Positions 25,359 to 34,482 of a stretch of 64,000 bases of DNA are shown here, piece after piece; position 1 is the stretch's first letter; every line of letters starts with the position of its first letter. A model generated the notes under the pieces. That model saw only the letters and a list, made by a program, of their open reading frames with translations. It ran no database searches and had not been told where the DNA came from. Origin of the DNA: Streptomyces sp. NBC_01142 (GTDB lineage: Bacteria; Actinomycetota; Actinomycetes; Streptomycetales; Streptomycetaceae). Made by a program: the position numbers and the translations under genes. The DNA lies in contig NZ_JAPEOR010000006.1 of assembly GCF_026341125.1 (NCBI RefSeq), positions 1-64,000 on the forward strand, written 5' to 3'.

Positions 25359-25991
25359 TTACCGGCGCGGCGCCGGACCGCCCGTACCCGGCCAGGACAG
25401 CCCGTCGTCGTCGCCGTCCCACCACACGCCGCCGGTGTACGGGTCGAAGTGGCTCTCGTCGCCGTGGCGGAGCTGCTGGCCGCAGTAGTGCATGGTCCAG
25501 TCCTCGCGGGTCAGCCAGCGCACCGGGCAGTAGATTCCGCCGGGCCCGTACCGGACACGCAGGAGAGCCGCGTCGGGCGAGCCGGCGGGCACCAGTTCCG
25601 CGGAGTAGCCGAGCGCGCCCAGGGCGTTCGTGCAGACCTGCACCGCCCGGTGCTCCTTGAGGCAGCGCAGGGAGGCCGTGCCGCCGCGCACCGGATCGGC
25701 ACCGAAGTTGCAGCCGCTCAGCAGATCCGCAGACAGCTTGGCGGCGGTCAGAGCCGTACGCAGGACGGCGGCGACATGGACGGCGGGCTCCCGCATCCGC
25801 AGGTATCCGGACCGTACGTAGCGGCGGGACTCGGTGAGGTAGATCCGTTCGTGGAGGCGGCTCGAGGGGATCGTGCGCGGGCCGCGGCCGGTGTAGGCGT
25901 TGACCACGCGCGTCTCCAGCGTGCCGGGCTCGGTGACCAGCAGGCGCGTCGGCCTCCGGTCCGGTCCGCACGGACGCAGCGACTCGTACAC
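25359..25991 (-). CDS. Unknown protein divergent from dnaE2
   Basis: About 210 aa from GTG 25991, which has ggagggg a few bases upstream; GTG 26015 is an alternative. Features include VVNAYTGRGPRTIPSSRLHERI, a Cys pair region (LLSGCNFGADPVRGGTASL, AVQVCTNALGALGY) and a Trp/His-rich end (REDWTMHYCGQQLRHGDESH, GGVWWDGDDDG). No family recognised. It diverges from dnaE2 and shares the intergenic region holding the LexA-box-like site, so it could be DNA-damage regulated. Confidence 0.6.
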   Translation of the reverse strand: MYESLRPCGPDRRPTRLLVTEPGTLETRVVNAYTGRGPRTIPSSRLHERIYLTESRRYVRSGYLRMREPAVHVAAVLRTALTAAKLSADLLSGCNFGADPVRGGTASLRCLKEHRAVQVCTNALGALGYSAELVPAGSPDAALLRVRYGPGGIYCPVRWLTREDWTMHYCGQQLRHGDESHFDPYTGGVWWDGDDDGLSWPGTGGPAPRR

Positions 25992-26172
25992 GGCCCCCTC
26001 CAGCAATCCAGTCACGGCGGACACCCTAGTGCGGCACCAGGGCGCCGAACTCCCCGACCGGACAAGGCGAATGGCCCCGGACGCGCCATGCGGTCGGCGC
26101 GCGCCCGGTCCTCCGGCCGGGTGAATGTGCGTCCTTCCCTTTTCCGTCCTCGGGTCCCCCGCGTTACAGTCA

Positions 26173-26188
26173 TCGTACGAATGTTCGA
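26173..26188. promoter_or_regulatory. LexA-box-like site upstream of dnaE2
   Basis: TCGTACGAATGTTCGA matches the actinobacterial SOS box (TCGAAC-N4-GTTCGA) with one mismatch. It lies 54 bases before the dnaE2 start and 181 bases from the divergent gene. A lexA gene is present at 32630-33316. Confidence 0.65.
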
Positions 26189-26242
26189 TAACCGGGAGGG
26201 GTGCGAGCACACCAGTGGGACAAGGCACGATCGGAGGACGCC

Positions 26243-29200
26243 ATGGAGGGCTTCGCCCACCTGCACGTCGCCTCCGGTTATTCACCCCGGTACGGAGCCT
26301 CGTCCCCGGCTGCCCTCGTCGAAGCCGCAGCCGAGCGCGGCATGCCGGTCCTGGCGCTGACCGACCGGGACACCGTCACCGGATTCGTCCGCTTCGCCAA
26401 GGCCTGCGAGCAGCACGGCGTCCGGCCCGTCCTCGGCGTCGACACGGCCGTCGCCCCGCTGACCGCGGCACGCGCCGAGCGCCGCCGCACCCCGGCACGT
26501 GGCGGCGCCCACATCCGCGAACCGCGGCAACGCGTCCAGCTCCTCGCACACAGCCGCGCCGGCTGGACACGGCTGTGCCGTCTGCTGTCCGCCGCGCACG
26601 CCGCGCCGACCGACGGCTACCCCATGGCGACCTGGGACCTGCTGCGCGAACACGCCGGCGACGGCCTGACCGCGCTGCTCGGCCCCGCCTCCGAACCCGC
26701 CCGCGCCCTGTCCGCCGGACGCCCGGACCTCGCCCAGCAGCTGCTTCGCCCCTGGCGCGACATCTTCGGCACCGACCTGCGGCTGGCCGCCGTCTGGCAC
26801 GGCCTGAACGGCACCGGACCGGGCTCGCTGCGGCTGGCCGTCCGCACCATTGGACTCGCCGACGACCTGGGCATCCCGGCCGTCCTCACCAACGCCGTCA
26901 GATACGCGAACCCCGAGCAGCACCGGCTCGCCGACGTCCTCGACGCCGCCCGCTTGCTCCGCCCCATCGACCGGCGCCGCCTGGACTCCGGGGAACGCTG
27001 GCTCAAGGGGCCCCGGCAGATGGCCGAAGCCGCCGACCGCATCGCGCTCGCCGCCGGCGCAGAACCCCGCCGTGCCCGCCAGCTGCTCGCCGACACGGCA
27101 GCCGTCGCGCAGCAGTGCGCCCTGGACCCGCGCGCCGACCTCGGCCTGGGCCGCCCGCACCTGCCTGAACCGCACGTCGTCGGCGCCACCGACGCCGCAG
27201 ACGCCGCCCGGCTGCTGCGCGAGCGCTGCGAGGCCGGCCTGATCCGCCGCGGCCTCGACCGCTCCAAGGAGGCCCGCGCCCGCCTGGATCATGAGCTGGA
27301 CATCATCGGCCGGCTCCAATACGACACCTACCACCTCACCGTGGCCCAAGTCGTCGACGACGTACGGCAGCTGGGCATCCGTGTCGCGGCCCGCGGCTCG
27401 GGCGCCGGCTCGATGACCAACTACCTGCTGGGCATCGCCGCGGCCAACCCGCTCGACCACAACCTCGTCTTCGCCCGCTATCTCTCGATGCGCCGGACCG
27501 ATCTGCCCGACATCGACCTTGACGTCGAAGCCGACCGCAGGCTCGAGGTCTACGACAAGATCTTCGACCGGTACGGCACCGACCGCGTCGGCGTCACCGC
27601 CATGCCCGAGACCTACAGGGCCCGCCACGCCCTGCGCGATACCGGACTCGCCCTCGGCATCGCCCCTGGCGAGATCGACCGCATCGCCAAGTCCTTCCCC
27701 CACATCCGCGCGCGCGACATCCGCGCCGCCCTCGCCGAACTGCCCGAACTCAAGAACCTCACCGCCCACGCGCACCGCTACGGGTCGCTGTTCGAGCTCG
27801 CCGAGAGACTCGACGCTCTGCCGCGCGGCATCGCCATGCACCCGTGCGGCGTTGTGATCTCCGACGCGACCCTGCGCACGCGCCTGCCCGTACAGCCCAC
27901 ACCGGGCGGCAACTTCGAGATGTTGATGGCGGACAAAGAGGACGTCGAGGATCTCGGCTTGATCAAACTTGATGTCCTCGGCGTGCGGATGCAGTCCGCC
28001 ATGGCCCACGCCGTCGCCGAGATCAAGCGCGCCACCGGCCAGGACCTCGACCTCGACGAGGTCCCGCTGGACGACTACTTCGCCTTCAAGCTCATCCAGG
28101 ACGCGCGGACGATCGGGGTCTTCCAGCTCGAGAGCCCCGGGCAAATGGACCTATTGTCCCGTTTGCAGCCGCGTGACGTTCAGGACGTCATTGCTGATAT
28201 CAGTCTTTTCCGCCCCGGTCCGGTCGCCGGCGGCATGCCCGCCGAATACATCGCCGCCCGCCACGGCAAGCCGCCGGCCTATCCCCACCCCGACCTCGAG
28301 CCGATCCTCGCCGACACCTACGGCGTCCTCATTTGGCACGAGCAGATCATCAAAATCGTGGCACTCATGGTCGGCTGCGACGACGCGCTCGCCGAGCTCG
28401 CCCGCCGGGCCCTCGGCGACCCCAACCGGCTGCCGCGGGTGGGGGAGTGGTTCCGCGGCCAGGCGCTGGCCCGCGGCTACGACGAGCACGTGGTGATGCA
28501 GGTCTGGGAGAAGCTCAAGGCATTCGGGGCGTATGGATTTGCCCGCGCGCACGCTGTCGCATTTGCCGTGCCTGCCCTGCAATCAGCCTATTTGAAAGCG
28601 CACTTCCCGGCCGCGCTGTACGCCGGCGTCCTGGAGCACGACCCGGGGATGTGGCCCAAGCGGATCGTCGTCGCCGACGCCCGCCGGCACAACATCCAGG
28701 TGCGCAGCGTCGACGTCAACCGCTCCGGGGCCGCCCACCGCATCGAGCCCGCCGACGACGGCACCTTCGCGGTACGCCTCTCCCTCGCCGAGGTCCGCGG
28801 CATCACCGACGAGCAGACCCGGCGGATCGTCGACGGCCAGCCGTACGCGAGCGTGCAGGACCTGTGGCAGCGGGCCCGCCCCGCCCGCCCGGTCGCCGAG
28901 CACCTGGTCAACATCGGCGCCCTGGACACCCTGCGCGGCACCGCCAGCCGCCGCGACCTGCTGCTGCAGATCGCCGAACTGCACCGCCAGACCCGACACC
29001 GCCCTCTCGACGACGGCCAGCTCCCCCTCGACCACGGCACCTCGCTCACCGCCGCGCCGTCCGGCCTGCCCGAGATGACCTCCCGCGAACGCCTGACCGC
29101 CGAGCTCGATGTCCTGGGCATCGACGTGTCGGCGCACCTCATGGAGCACCACCACCAGCTCCTTCGCGAACTCGCCGTCACCAGCGCCCGCCGCCTCGCC

Positions 29201-29668
29201 ACCCTGCGCCCCGGTCAGCCGGTCCTCGTCGCCGGAGTCCGAGGTGCCACTCAGACGCCCCCGATCGCCAGCGGGAAGCGCGTGATCTTCGCGTCCCTCG
29301 ACGACGGAAGCGGCCTGGTCGACATCGCCTTCTTCGACTCCGCCCACGACGCCGTCGCACACACCGTTTTCCACAGCGCGATCCTCCTGGTGGCGGGCAA
29401 GGTCCAGCGGCGAGGCCACCGCGCGACCGTGGTCGGCGAGCGAGCCTGGGACCTCGAAGCCCTGGCCGCCGCCCGCCGCGATCACGGGCCCGACGCCGTC
29501 CACCAACTCCTTGGCGAGCCGGCCGCTCCGCTCACCGCTCCCTCCCCGCCAGGCCGAGTCCTCCACCTGCCCAACGGTGCACAGCTCCAGGCGTGGGCCG
29601 ACCTGGTGCCCGCCGGCGAGCGCACCGCGAATCTCAAGGCCTACGCCAGCCCCGGATCGGCCGGGTGA
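26243..29668 (+). CDS. dnaE2: Error-prone DNA polymerase III alpha subunit (DnaE2/ImuC type)
   Basis: 1141 aa. An N-terminal PHP domain (AHLHVASGYSPRYGASSP, LTDRDTVTGFVRFAKAC, VRPVLGVD) precedes the C-family polymerase core: VAARGSGAGSMTNYLLGIA, the metal-binding DLPDIDLDVEADRR, and LIWHEQIIKIVALMVG. It ends in an OB fold (PGQPVLVAGVRGATQTPP, ASLDDGSGLVDIAFF). Pairing with a Y-family-like protein identifies the DnaE2/ImuC branch, which does mutagenic translesion synthesis. ATG 26243 has cggagga 6-7 bases upstream. The next gene starts within its stop (GTGA). The LexA-like site upstream implies SOS induction. Confidence 0.92.
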   Translation: MEGFAHLHVASGYSPRYGASSPAALVEAAAERGMPVLALTDRDTVTGFVRFAKACEQHGVRPVLGVDTAVAPLTAARAERRRTPARGGAHIREPRQRVQLLAHSRAGWTRLCRLLSAAHAAPTDGYPMATWDLLREHAGDGLTALLGPASEPARALSAGRPDLAQQLLRPWRDIFGTDLRLAAVWHGLNGTGPGSLRLAVRTIGLADDLGIPAVLTNAVRYANPEQHRLADVLDAARLLRPIDRRRLDSGERWLKGPRQMAEAADRIALAAGAEPRRARQLLADTAAVAQQCALDPRADLGLGRPHLPEPHVVGATDAADAARLLRERCEAGLIRRGLDRSKEARARLDHELDIIGRLQYDTYHLTVAQVVDDVRQLGIRVAARGSGAGSMTNYLLGIAAANPLDHNLVFARYLSMRRTDLPDIDLDVEADRRLEVYDKIFDRYGTDRVGVTAMPETYRARHALRDTGLALGIAPGEIDRIAKSFPHIRARDIRAALAELPELKNLTAHAHRYGSLFELAERLDALPRGIAMHPCGVVISDATLRTRLPVQPTPGGNFEMLMADKEDVEDLGLIKLDVLGVRMQSAMAHAVAEIKRATGQDLDLDEVPLDDYFAFKLIQDARTIGVFQLESPGQMDLLSRLQPRDVQDVIADISLFRPGPVAGGMPAEYIAARHGKPPAYPHPDLEPILADTYGVLIWHEQIIKIVALMVGCDDALAELARRALGDPNRLPRVGEWFRGQALARGYDEHVVMQVWEKLKAFGAYGFARAHAVAFAVPALQSAYLKAHFPAALYAGVLEHDPGMWPKRIVVADARRHNIQVRSVDVNRSGAAHRIEPADDGTFAVRLSLAEVRGITDEQTRRIVDGQPYASVQDLWQRARPARPVAEHLVNIGALDTLRGTASRRDLLLQIAELHRQTRHRPLDDGQLPLDHGTSLTAAPSGLPEMTSRERLTAELDVLGIDVSAHLMEHHHQLLRELAVTSARRLATLRPGQPVLVAGVRGATQTPPIASGKRVIFASLDDGSGLVDIAFFDSAHDAVAHTVFHSAILLVAGKVQRRGHRATVVGERAWDLEALAAARRDHGPDAVHQLLGEPAAPLTAPSPPGRVLHLPNGAQLQAWADLVPAGERTANLKAYASPGSAG

Positions 29669-30699
29669 CGGCCATGCACCAGCCCTACGTCCTGCGCGTC
29701 CACGCCCACCTGCCCGATCACCCCGGCGCGGAGCTCTACCCGCAGCTCCTCGACCTTCTGGAGACCATCACGCCCACCGTCCAGGCCCTGCAGCCCGACG
29801 CCGCCGACATCGAGATCGGCAGCGCCCTGCGCTTCTTCGACCGCACCCCCTACGAACTCGCCCAGCTCGTACGGCTGCGGGCCCTGGCCCTGCTCGGCCT
29901 GAACGTGAGCATCGGTGGCGGCCGCTCCCGCATGATCGCCGCCATGGCAGCCGACACCACGGCCCCCGGCGCCCTCACCTGCATCGACGCCACCGACACC
30001 GCCACCCGCGCCTTCCTGCGGCCCCGACCGATCGCCGCCCTGTACGGCGCGGGCCCCGCCACCGCGGCGACCCTCGTCCGCTACGGGATCACCACCATCG
30101 GCCAGCTCGCCGACACCCCGCTCCTGACCTCCCAGAAGATCCTCGGCACCGCCACCGGCCGCCTCCTGCACGAGCGCGCCCACGGCCTCGACCCGCGCCC
30201 CGTCCTGCGCCAGCAGCCCGAACAGTCCTGCTCCGCCGGCATCGACTTCCCCCACGACGAACTCGACCCCGACCGCCACCGCCAAGCCGTCCTGCACCTC
30301 GCCGAGCAGCTCGGCTTCCGGATGCGCGGCGAGGACCAGGTCGCCCGACGCCTCGCGCTGACCGTCCGCTACGCCGACCACACCAGCACGCACCGCACCC
30401 GCACCCTGGCCGAGGCCACCAACCACACCGTGCAGCTCGCCCGCACCGCCTACGGCCTCTACGCGATGCTCGCCCTCCAACGGGCTCGGGTGCGCGGCTT
30501 CGCGCTCCGCGCCGAAGGCCTTGGGCCGGCCGACGGCGCACATCACCAGCTCACGTTCGACCCCTCCGACCACAAGGCCCGACTGCTCGAAGCCGCCGCC
30601 GACAAGGCACGCAACCGGTTCGGCGCCGCCGCCGTGCGCTCCGCCGCCCTCGCCCGGCCGGCGGTCACGCGAAGCCGCGATGTCAGACCCCCCGCCTAG
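29665..30699 (+). CDS. ImuB-like Y-family polymerase homologue, apparently non-catalytic
   Basis: About 344 aa from GTG 29665 (GTGA overlap with dnaE2); ATG 29674 is an alternative. It aligns with the later part of Y-family polymerases: YPQLLDLLETITPTVQAL, LLGLNVSIGGGRSRMIAAMA (fingers/palm), helix-hairpin-helix AALYGAGPATAATLVRYGI and a little-finger-like C-terminus. The first palm strand with its catalytic Asp is absent, and the SIDE-type acidic pair reads ADIEIGS. ImuB proteins are known inactive Y-family adaptors that link DnaE2 to the clamp. A clamp-binding motif is not obvious. Role as the DnaE2 partner is well supported by context. Confidence 0.8.
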   Translation: MTAMHQPYVLRVHAHLPDHPGAELYPQLLDLLETITPTVQALQPDAADIEIGSALRFFDRTPYELAQLVRLRALALLGLNVSIGGGRSRMIAAMAADTTAPGALTCIDATDTATRAFLRPRPIAALYGAGPATAATLVRYGITTIGQLADTPLLTSQKILGTATGRLLHERAHGLDPRPVLRQQPEQSCSAGIDFPHDELDPDRHRQAVLHLAEQLGFRMRGEDQVARRLALTVRYADHTSTHRTRTLAEATNHTVQLARTAYGLYAMLALQRARVRGFALRAEGLGPADGAHHQLTFDPSDHKARLLEAAADKARNRFGAAAVRSAALARPAVTRSRDVRPPA

Positions 30700-30740
30700 G
30701 CTGACCGCACGCGCATATGGCAACCGGAGAGGCGGCAGCA

Positions 30741-31202
30741 GTGGGCCCCGAACAGGTACAGGAGCCGTGCACCGAGATCCTGGCCAAGGGCCCCGACATC
30801 ACCTCCGCAGACCGGTGGACAGACAGCAGCCGCCCCAGCGGGCTCGTGATCACCTTCAGCAGCGGTGCCCGGCTGTGGACCGGAATCACCACCGCGGGCG
30901 CCATCAGCGCCGACTCCACCCCGGCCGCACACGCCACCGCGCCGCCACTGCCCACGCTCTTCGACAGCGCCGGGAAGATCACGGCGGCGCGCGCCGAGCA
31001 GTATCTGGCCGCGGTCCTCATGGCCGCACACGCCCCGGAGATCACCAGCGCCTACGGCTACTCCTCGACCTCGGCGGCGCGCCACCCCGGCGTCGGCCTG
31101 CACCTGGCCGGCGGGGCTCGCGCGTTCCTCCCGTTCGTCTACACCGCCGCCCACGGGAAGAAGCCCGCCGCGCGCCCGTTCACCATCGACGCCGCATTCT
31201 GA
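30741..31202 (+). CDS. Unknown protein following the mutasome genes
   Basis: About 153 aa from GTG 30741, which has ggagagg 8 bases upstream; ATG 30717 lacks a site. It contains a repetitive Ala/Thr-rich segment (LWTGITTAGAISADSTPAAH) and LFDSAGKITAARAEQYLAAV. No membrane segment or known motif. It starts 41 bases after the ImuB-like gene and may share its transcript. Confidence 0.55.
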   Translation: MGPEQVQEPCTEILAKGPDITSADRWTDSSRPSGLVITFSSGARLWTGITTAGAISADSTPAAHATAPPLPTLFDSAGKITAARAEQYLAAVLMAAHAPEITSAYGYSSTSAARHPGVGLHLAGGARAFLPFVYTAAHGKKPAARPFTIDAAF

Positions 31203-31226
31203 CCAGCCACGACGAGAACGGGCCGT

Positions 31227-31238
31227 ACTTTGCAAAGT
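31227..31238. promoter_or_regulatory. Perfect palindrome ACTTTGCAAAGT
   Basis: A 12-bp AT-rich perfect palindrome in a GC-rich intergenic region, followed by gcac. A near copy (ACTATGCAAAGT preceded by gtgc) lies inverted at 32532-32543 upstream of lexA. Candidate operator. Confidence 0.45.
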
Positions 31239-31286
31239 GCACCTCACGACGGCCGCGGTGTCGGTTGGCCGTCGTACGGTGATCCG

Positions 31287-31493
31287 GTGATTCTTGACTA
31301 CCACCGGCAGAAGGGCGGCGCACCGCTTCTCGGCGTGAGCGCGCCCGGCGAGATGGGCCCTTTCGGGTCGTACGGCGAGGGCCCCGGGCCCGACGCGCGT
31401 GACACCACCGCTGCGGCAGGCGCCTCGGTCCTGCCGGCCGAGAGCCGGCGCACCGCCCACCTGGACGAGGAAGTCGACCAGAGCGCGCGGTGA
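31287..31493 (+). CDS. Small unknown protein
   Basis: 68 aa from GTG 31287, with good third-position GC bias but no clear ribosome site. Features are Gly/Pro-rich (LGVSAPGEMGPFGSYGEGPG) with an acidic end (RRTAHLDEEVDQSAR). No family recognised. It follows the palindrome at 31227 by about 50 bases. Confidence 0.42.
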   Translation: MILDYHRQKGGAPLLGVSAPGEMGPFGSYGEGPGPDARDTTAAAGASVLPAESRRTAHLDEEVDQSAR

Positions 31494-31536
31494 CAGCGCG
31501 GGTGTAGCGATGGGCGCCAGGGGCGGTAGGCGGGGC

Positions 31537-32316
31537 TCAGCCTTCCTGCTGTGCCGACCGCCATGCCGCGTACAGCTCGCGGCTCGCCTTGCGCAGGGCG
31601 TACTGCTTCTTCTCCGGGTCGGCCCAACAGGTCGCGAAGATCATGTACGGCGTGTCGGCGTAGGGGATGAATCCGAGCGTCGCCCATGTCGCGCGCAGCC
31701 GATCGCAGGCGCGGTCGCGCTCCTCGGCCGTCATGCCGCGCGCGTCGATGGGGGCCGGGTGCACCACCACTGCGCCGCAGCCGGCCGCGAGGCGGCGGAA
31801 CGCGTCGGCAGCGAGCATCGGCCCCAGCCCGAAGCCACGCCACGATTCGACGATCTCGGCCTTGTCGAGCACGAGCACGTCGCTGCCGCCCCACTCGGCG
31901 AGCTCCTCGAACTCCTCGGTGAAGCCGGTGCGTTCGTCGTTGAAGATGGTCTCGGCGATCTCATAGAGGTTCTGGGATTCCTCCTCCATAGCCCAGAACG
32001 GGTTCTGCGAGCCGCCCCAGCGGACCTTCACCAACTCGAGCGTGCCAACGTGCAGACGATGAACGCACTCGTCGTCCTCGTCGACGAACCCGCCCCGCTC
32101 CTCGATCCGGTTCCACCGGACGGTGCACTCGTCACACGGCGGGAAGTCCTCCAGCCCGAATCCCTCGCCGAGGTGCACGACCAGCCGCCACTTCTCCAGA
32201 GTGTCCTCATGGTCGTCGTTGCCCAGGGCCGCTTCCAGCTCATAGGACAAGTGGATGCGGCTCGGGTTGCAGGGCATCTCACTGAGCGGGCGCTTGAGGG
32301 CCTGGGGCGAAGTCAC
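31537..32316 (-). CDS. GNAT-like unknown protein
   Basis: About 259 aa from GTG 32316; the start is uncertain. The segment KAEIVESWRGFGLGPMLA followed by ADAFRRLAAGCGAVVVHPAP resembles the acetyl-CoA loop and next strand of GNAT acetyltransferases (RGxGLG). The later ATWATLGFIPYADTPYMIF fits the fold's C-terminal part. The N-terminal half is acidic and has CxxC (PPCDECTVRWNRIEERG). It diverges from lexA, and the palindrome variant and LexA-like site lie in the shared upstream region. Confidence 0.58.
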   Translation of the reverse strand: MTSPQALKRPLSEMPCNPSRIHLSYELEAALGNDDHEDTLEKWRLVVHLGEGFGLEDFPPCDECTVRWNRIEERGGFVDEDDECVHRLHVGTLELVKVRWGGSQNPFWAMEEESQNLYEIAETIFNDERTGFTEEFEELAEWGGSDVLVLDKAEIVESWRGFGLGPMLAADAFRRLAAGCGAVVVHPAPIDARGMTAEERDRACDRLRATWATLGFIPYADTPYMIFATCWADPEKKQYALRKASRELYAAWRSAQQEG

Positions 32317-32531
32317 GCGGGCCAGCGTAACGGCGGCCGTGGGACCGCCTCGGCCGTTCCGCCGAAGGGCCGTCGAGAACACGCTTCCGCACCAGCCTGC
32401 CGTCCGACGGCTGAGCACCAGCGCTGGACGGTCCGGACGGCGTGCTCCTCGACTGCTCGGCCAAGGCTTCCCGGGCCCGGCTGGTGCAGCGTCACCGCAG
32501 CGGACGTCGATCGGCGGCCGGGGAGCAGTGC

Positions 32532-32543
32532 ACTATGCAAAGT
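32532..32543. promoter_or_regulatory. Imperfect palindrome ACTATGCAAAGT upstream of lexA
   Basis: Matches the palindrome at 31227-31238 with one change; with flanks, gtgcACTATGCAAAGT equals the reverse complement of the first copy at 15 of 16 positions. It sits between the divergent GNAT-like gene and lexA. Confidence 0.42.
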
Positions 32544-32556
32544 GAGACGAGCGACA

Positions 32557-32572
32557 TCGAATACCTGTACGC
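32557..32572. promoter_or_regulatory. Weak LexA-box-like site upstream of lexA
   Basis: TCGAATACCTGTACGC resembles TCGAAC-N4-GTTCGA with mismatches in both halves. It lies 57 bases before the lexA start, the expected place for autoregulation. Tentative. Confidence 0.35.
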
Positions 32573-32629
32573 ATCTGTCCGTGACGGCAGATACGGTCGA
32601 CATGTGTAGATCATCAAGGGGAGGGCGCC

Positions 32630-33316
32630 ATGGAGGCTGTCACCACACCGAGCCGCAGCGGGCGTCCACCGGGCATCCGGACCGGTGACGACGGACTGAC
32701 CGACCGCCAGCGGCGCGTCCGGAAATTCATCGCAGAGTCGACTGAGGCCAGGGGTTACCCGCCGTCGATGCGCGAGATAGGCCAGGCGGTGGGGTTGTCG
32801 AGTACCTCGTCCGTCGCCCACCAGCTGACCGCCATGGAGCGCAAGGGCGTCTTGCGGCGCGACCCGCAGCGCCCCCGGGCCTACGTCGTGGTCAGGGCCG
32901 CAACGTCCTCGACCGACGCTTCGACGATCGGTCCCCTCCCTGACGTCGTGCACGCGCCGCTGGTCGGCCGCATTGCCGCCGGCACGCCGATCACCGCAGA
33001 GCAGCACGTGGACGACGTGTACCCCCTGCCCCGCCGGATCGTCGGCGACGGTGACCTCTTCATCCTCACCGTGTCTGGCAACTCCATGATCGACGCCCAG
33101 ATCACCGACGGCGACCAGGTCGTCGTCCGCTCGCAGCCCGACGCCAACAACGGCGACATCGTCGCCGCGATGATCGACGGGGAGGCCACGGTCAAGCGGT
33201 TCAAGCGAAGCGGCACGGACGTCTGGCTGATGCCCGAGAATAGGGACTACCAGCCGATCTGTGGCCGCGAGGCCACGATCCTCGGCAAGGTCACCGCTGT
33301 CATGCGCCGCGTGTAG
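32630..33316 (+). CDS. lexA: LexA repressor homologue
   Basis: 228 aa. Winged-helix N-terminus ([52 protein letters not shown]). Linker, then the self-cleavage site A117-G118 in VGRIAAGTP. The S24 protease dyad is S152 in VSGNSMIDA and K189 in GEATVKRF. LexA represses SOS genes until RecA filaments trigger its cleavage. ATG 32630 has aagggga/ggg upstream. Because streptomycetes carry a chromosomal lexA, this copy beside a dnaE2/imuB cassette may be a second, element-borne regulator; that cannot be settled from this window. Confidence 0.93.
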   Translation: MEAVTTPSRSGRPPGIRTGDDGLTDRQRRVRKFIAESTEARGYPPSMREIGQAVGLSSTSSVAHQLTAMERKGVLRRDPQRPRAYVVVRAATSSTDASTIGPLPDVVHAPLVGRIAAGTPITAEQHVDDVYPLPRRIVGDGDLFILTVSGNSMIDAQITDGDQVVVRSQPDANNGDIVAAMIDGEATVKRFKRSGTDVWLMPENRDYQPICGREATILGKVTAVMRRV

Positions 33317-33473
33317 CGGCCCGGCACAGCGCCCGGACTCCGGGGCGGGAGGACAAGACCCGTGACGGTCCCGCCCCGGCCCACCGTCCGGCGCCCGCCC
33401 CGGACGTCACCGAGCCGGGCCGGGCGCCGCCACGGGAGGTGACAGTGGCGCGGGCCCGGCGTTCACTGAGGTC

Positions 33474-34415
33474 ATGGGTTACAGCGCTAGCCCCATAAAA
33501 CGCCCGCGACGCACGAAGGCCCAGATCGAGGCGCTCCGCGCCGACCTGTACGCCATCGCGGAGACCGCCCAGCCCTGCAGCGCGCGGCACATCTACTACC
33601 TGGGCATCGGACGCCTGTGGGACAAGGACGCCGGCCGTTCCCGCCGGAACTACTCCGTGGTCGTCCGCGAGCTCGGCCACATGCGAGAACACGGCTCAAT
33701 ACCCTGGGAGTGGATCACTGATGGAACTCGGCTGGTCCGCCAGGACGAGCAGTACGACAGCGTCGAGGACGCCCTCGCGCACGCCACCGAAACCTACCGG
33801 CGCAACCTCTGGGCCTCACAGAGCCGACGCGTCGAGGTCTGGTGCGAGAGCGACTCCGTCGCCGGCGTTCTGCTGCCGATCACCTCGGCCTGGGGCGTGG
33901 GCCTCTACTCGTGTCGCGGGCAGTCGAGCAAGACGTACGTCCACGAAGCCGTAGTCGACTACCTGCGCCAGCCCAAGCCCCTGACCGCATGCTTCGTCGG
34001 CGACTGGGACCCGAGCGGCCGGTCCATCCCCCGATCGGTCGCCGCCCGGATGGAACGCTACGGAAACGGTCAGCTCGACCTCGACTTCCAGCAGATCGCC
34101 GTCACCGCCGACGACGTTCGCTCCGGCCAGCTCACTACCCACTACGTGAACACCGCGGACGCCAATTTCAAGCGCTACGAGCAGGAATGCCGCGCCGAAG
34201 CACTGGACCCCATGAGTGCGGTCGAAGTCGAAGCGCTCAGGCCCGGCCTGCTGCGCAGCAGGCTCAGCAACGCTATCGAGGCCCTGATCGACGACATCGC
34301 CGCGTGGAACCTCCTCTCCCGAGCCGAGGAGGCCGAGCGCGAGCTCCTGCAGACCCTGCACACACGGGTGAGCGAGGCCTTGCGCCACGAATCCAGCGAC
34401 CCGCCCGCACCGTGA
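33474..34415 (+). CDS. Spo11/topoisomerase VI-A-like protein (Mini-A type)
   Basis: 313 aa. The N-terminal winged-helix part contains SARHIYYLGIGRLW, matching the R-x-x-YY motif that carries the DNA-cleaving Tyr of Spo11/TopoVI-A. It is followed by YSVVVRELGHMREHGSIPWE. A Toprim domain follows: Glu in VEVWCESDSVAGVLLP and the DxD in ACFVGDWDPSGRSIP. Standalone A-subunit-like proteins called Mini-A are known from mobile elements; no B subunit (GHKL ATPase) is nearby. It lies 157 bases after lexA. A role in plasmid recombination or topology is inference. Confidence 0.72.
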   Translation: MGYSASPIKRPRRTKAQIEALRADLYAIAETAQPCSARHIYYLGIGRLWDKDAGRSRRNYSVVVRELGHMREHGSIPWEWITDGTRLVRQDEQYDSVEDALAHATETYRRNLWASQSRRVEVWCESDSVAGVLLPITSAWGVGLYSCRGQSSKTYVHEAVVDYLRQPKPLTACFVGDWDPSGRSIPRSVAARMERYGNGQLDLDFQQIAVTADDVRSGQLTTHYVNTADANFKRYEQECRAEALDPMSAVEVEALRPGLLRSRLSNAIEALIDDIAAWNLLSRAEEAERELLQTLHTRVSEALRHESSDPPAP

Positions 34416-34482
34416 CCACCATCGCCGCGCAGCCCGGCCGGAAGCACTGAGAGCTTCCCCGCAGGGTGCCACACTCAGCACC

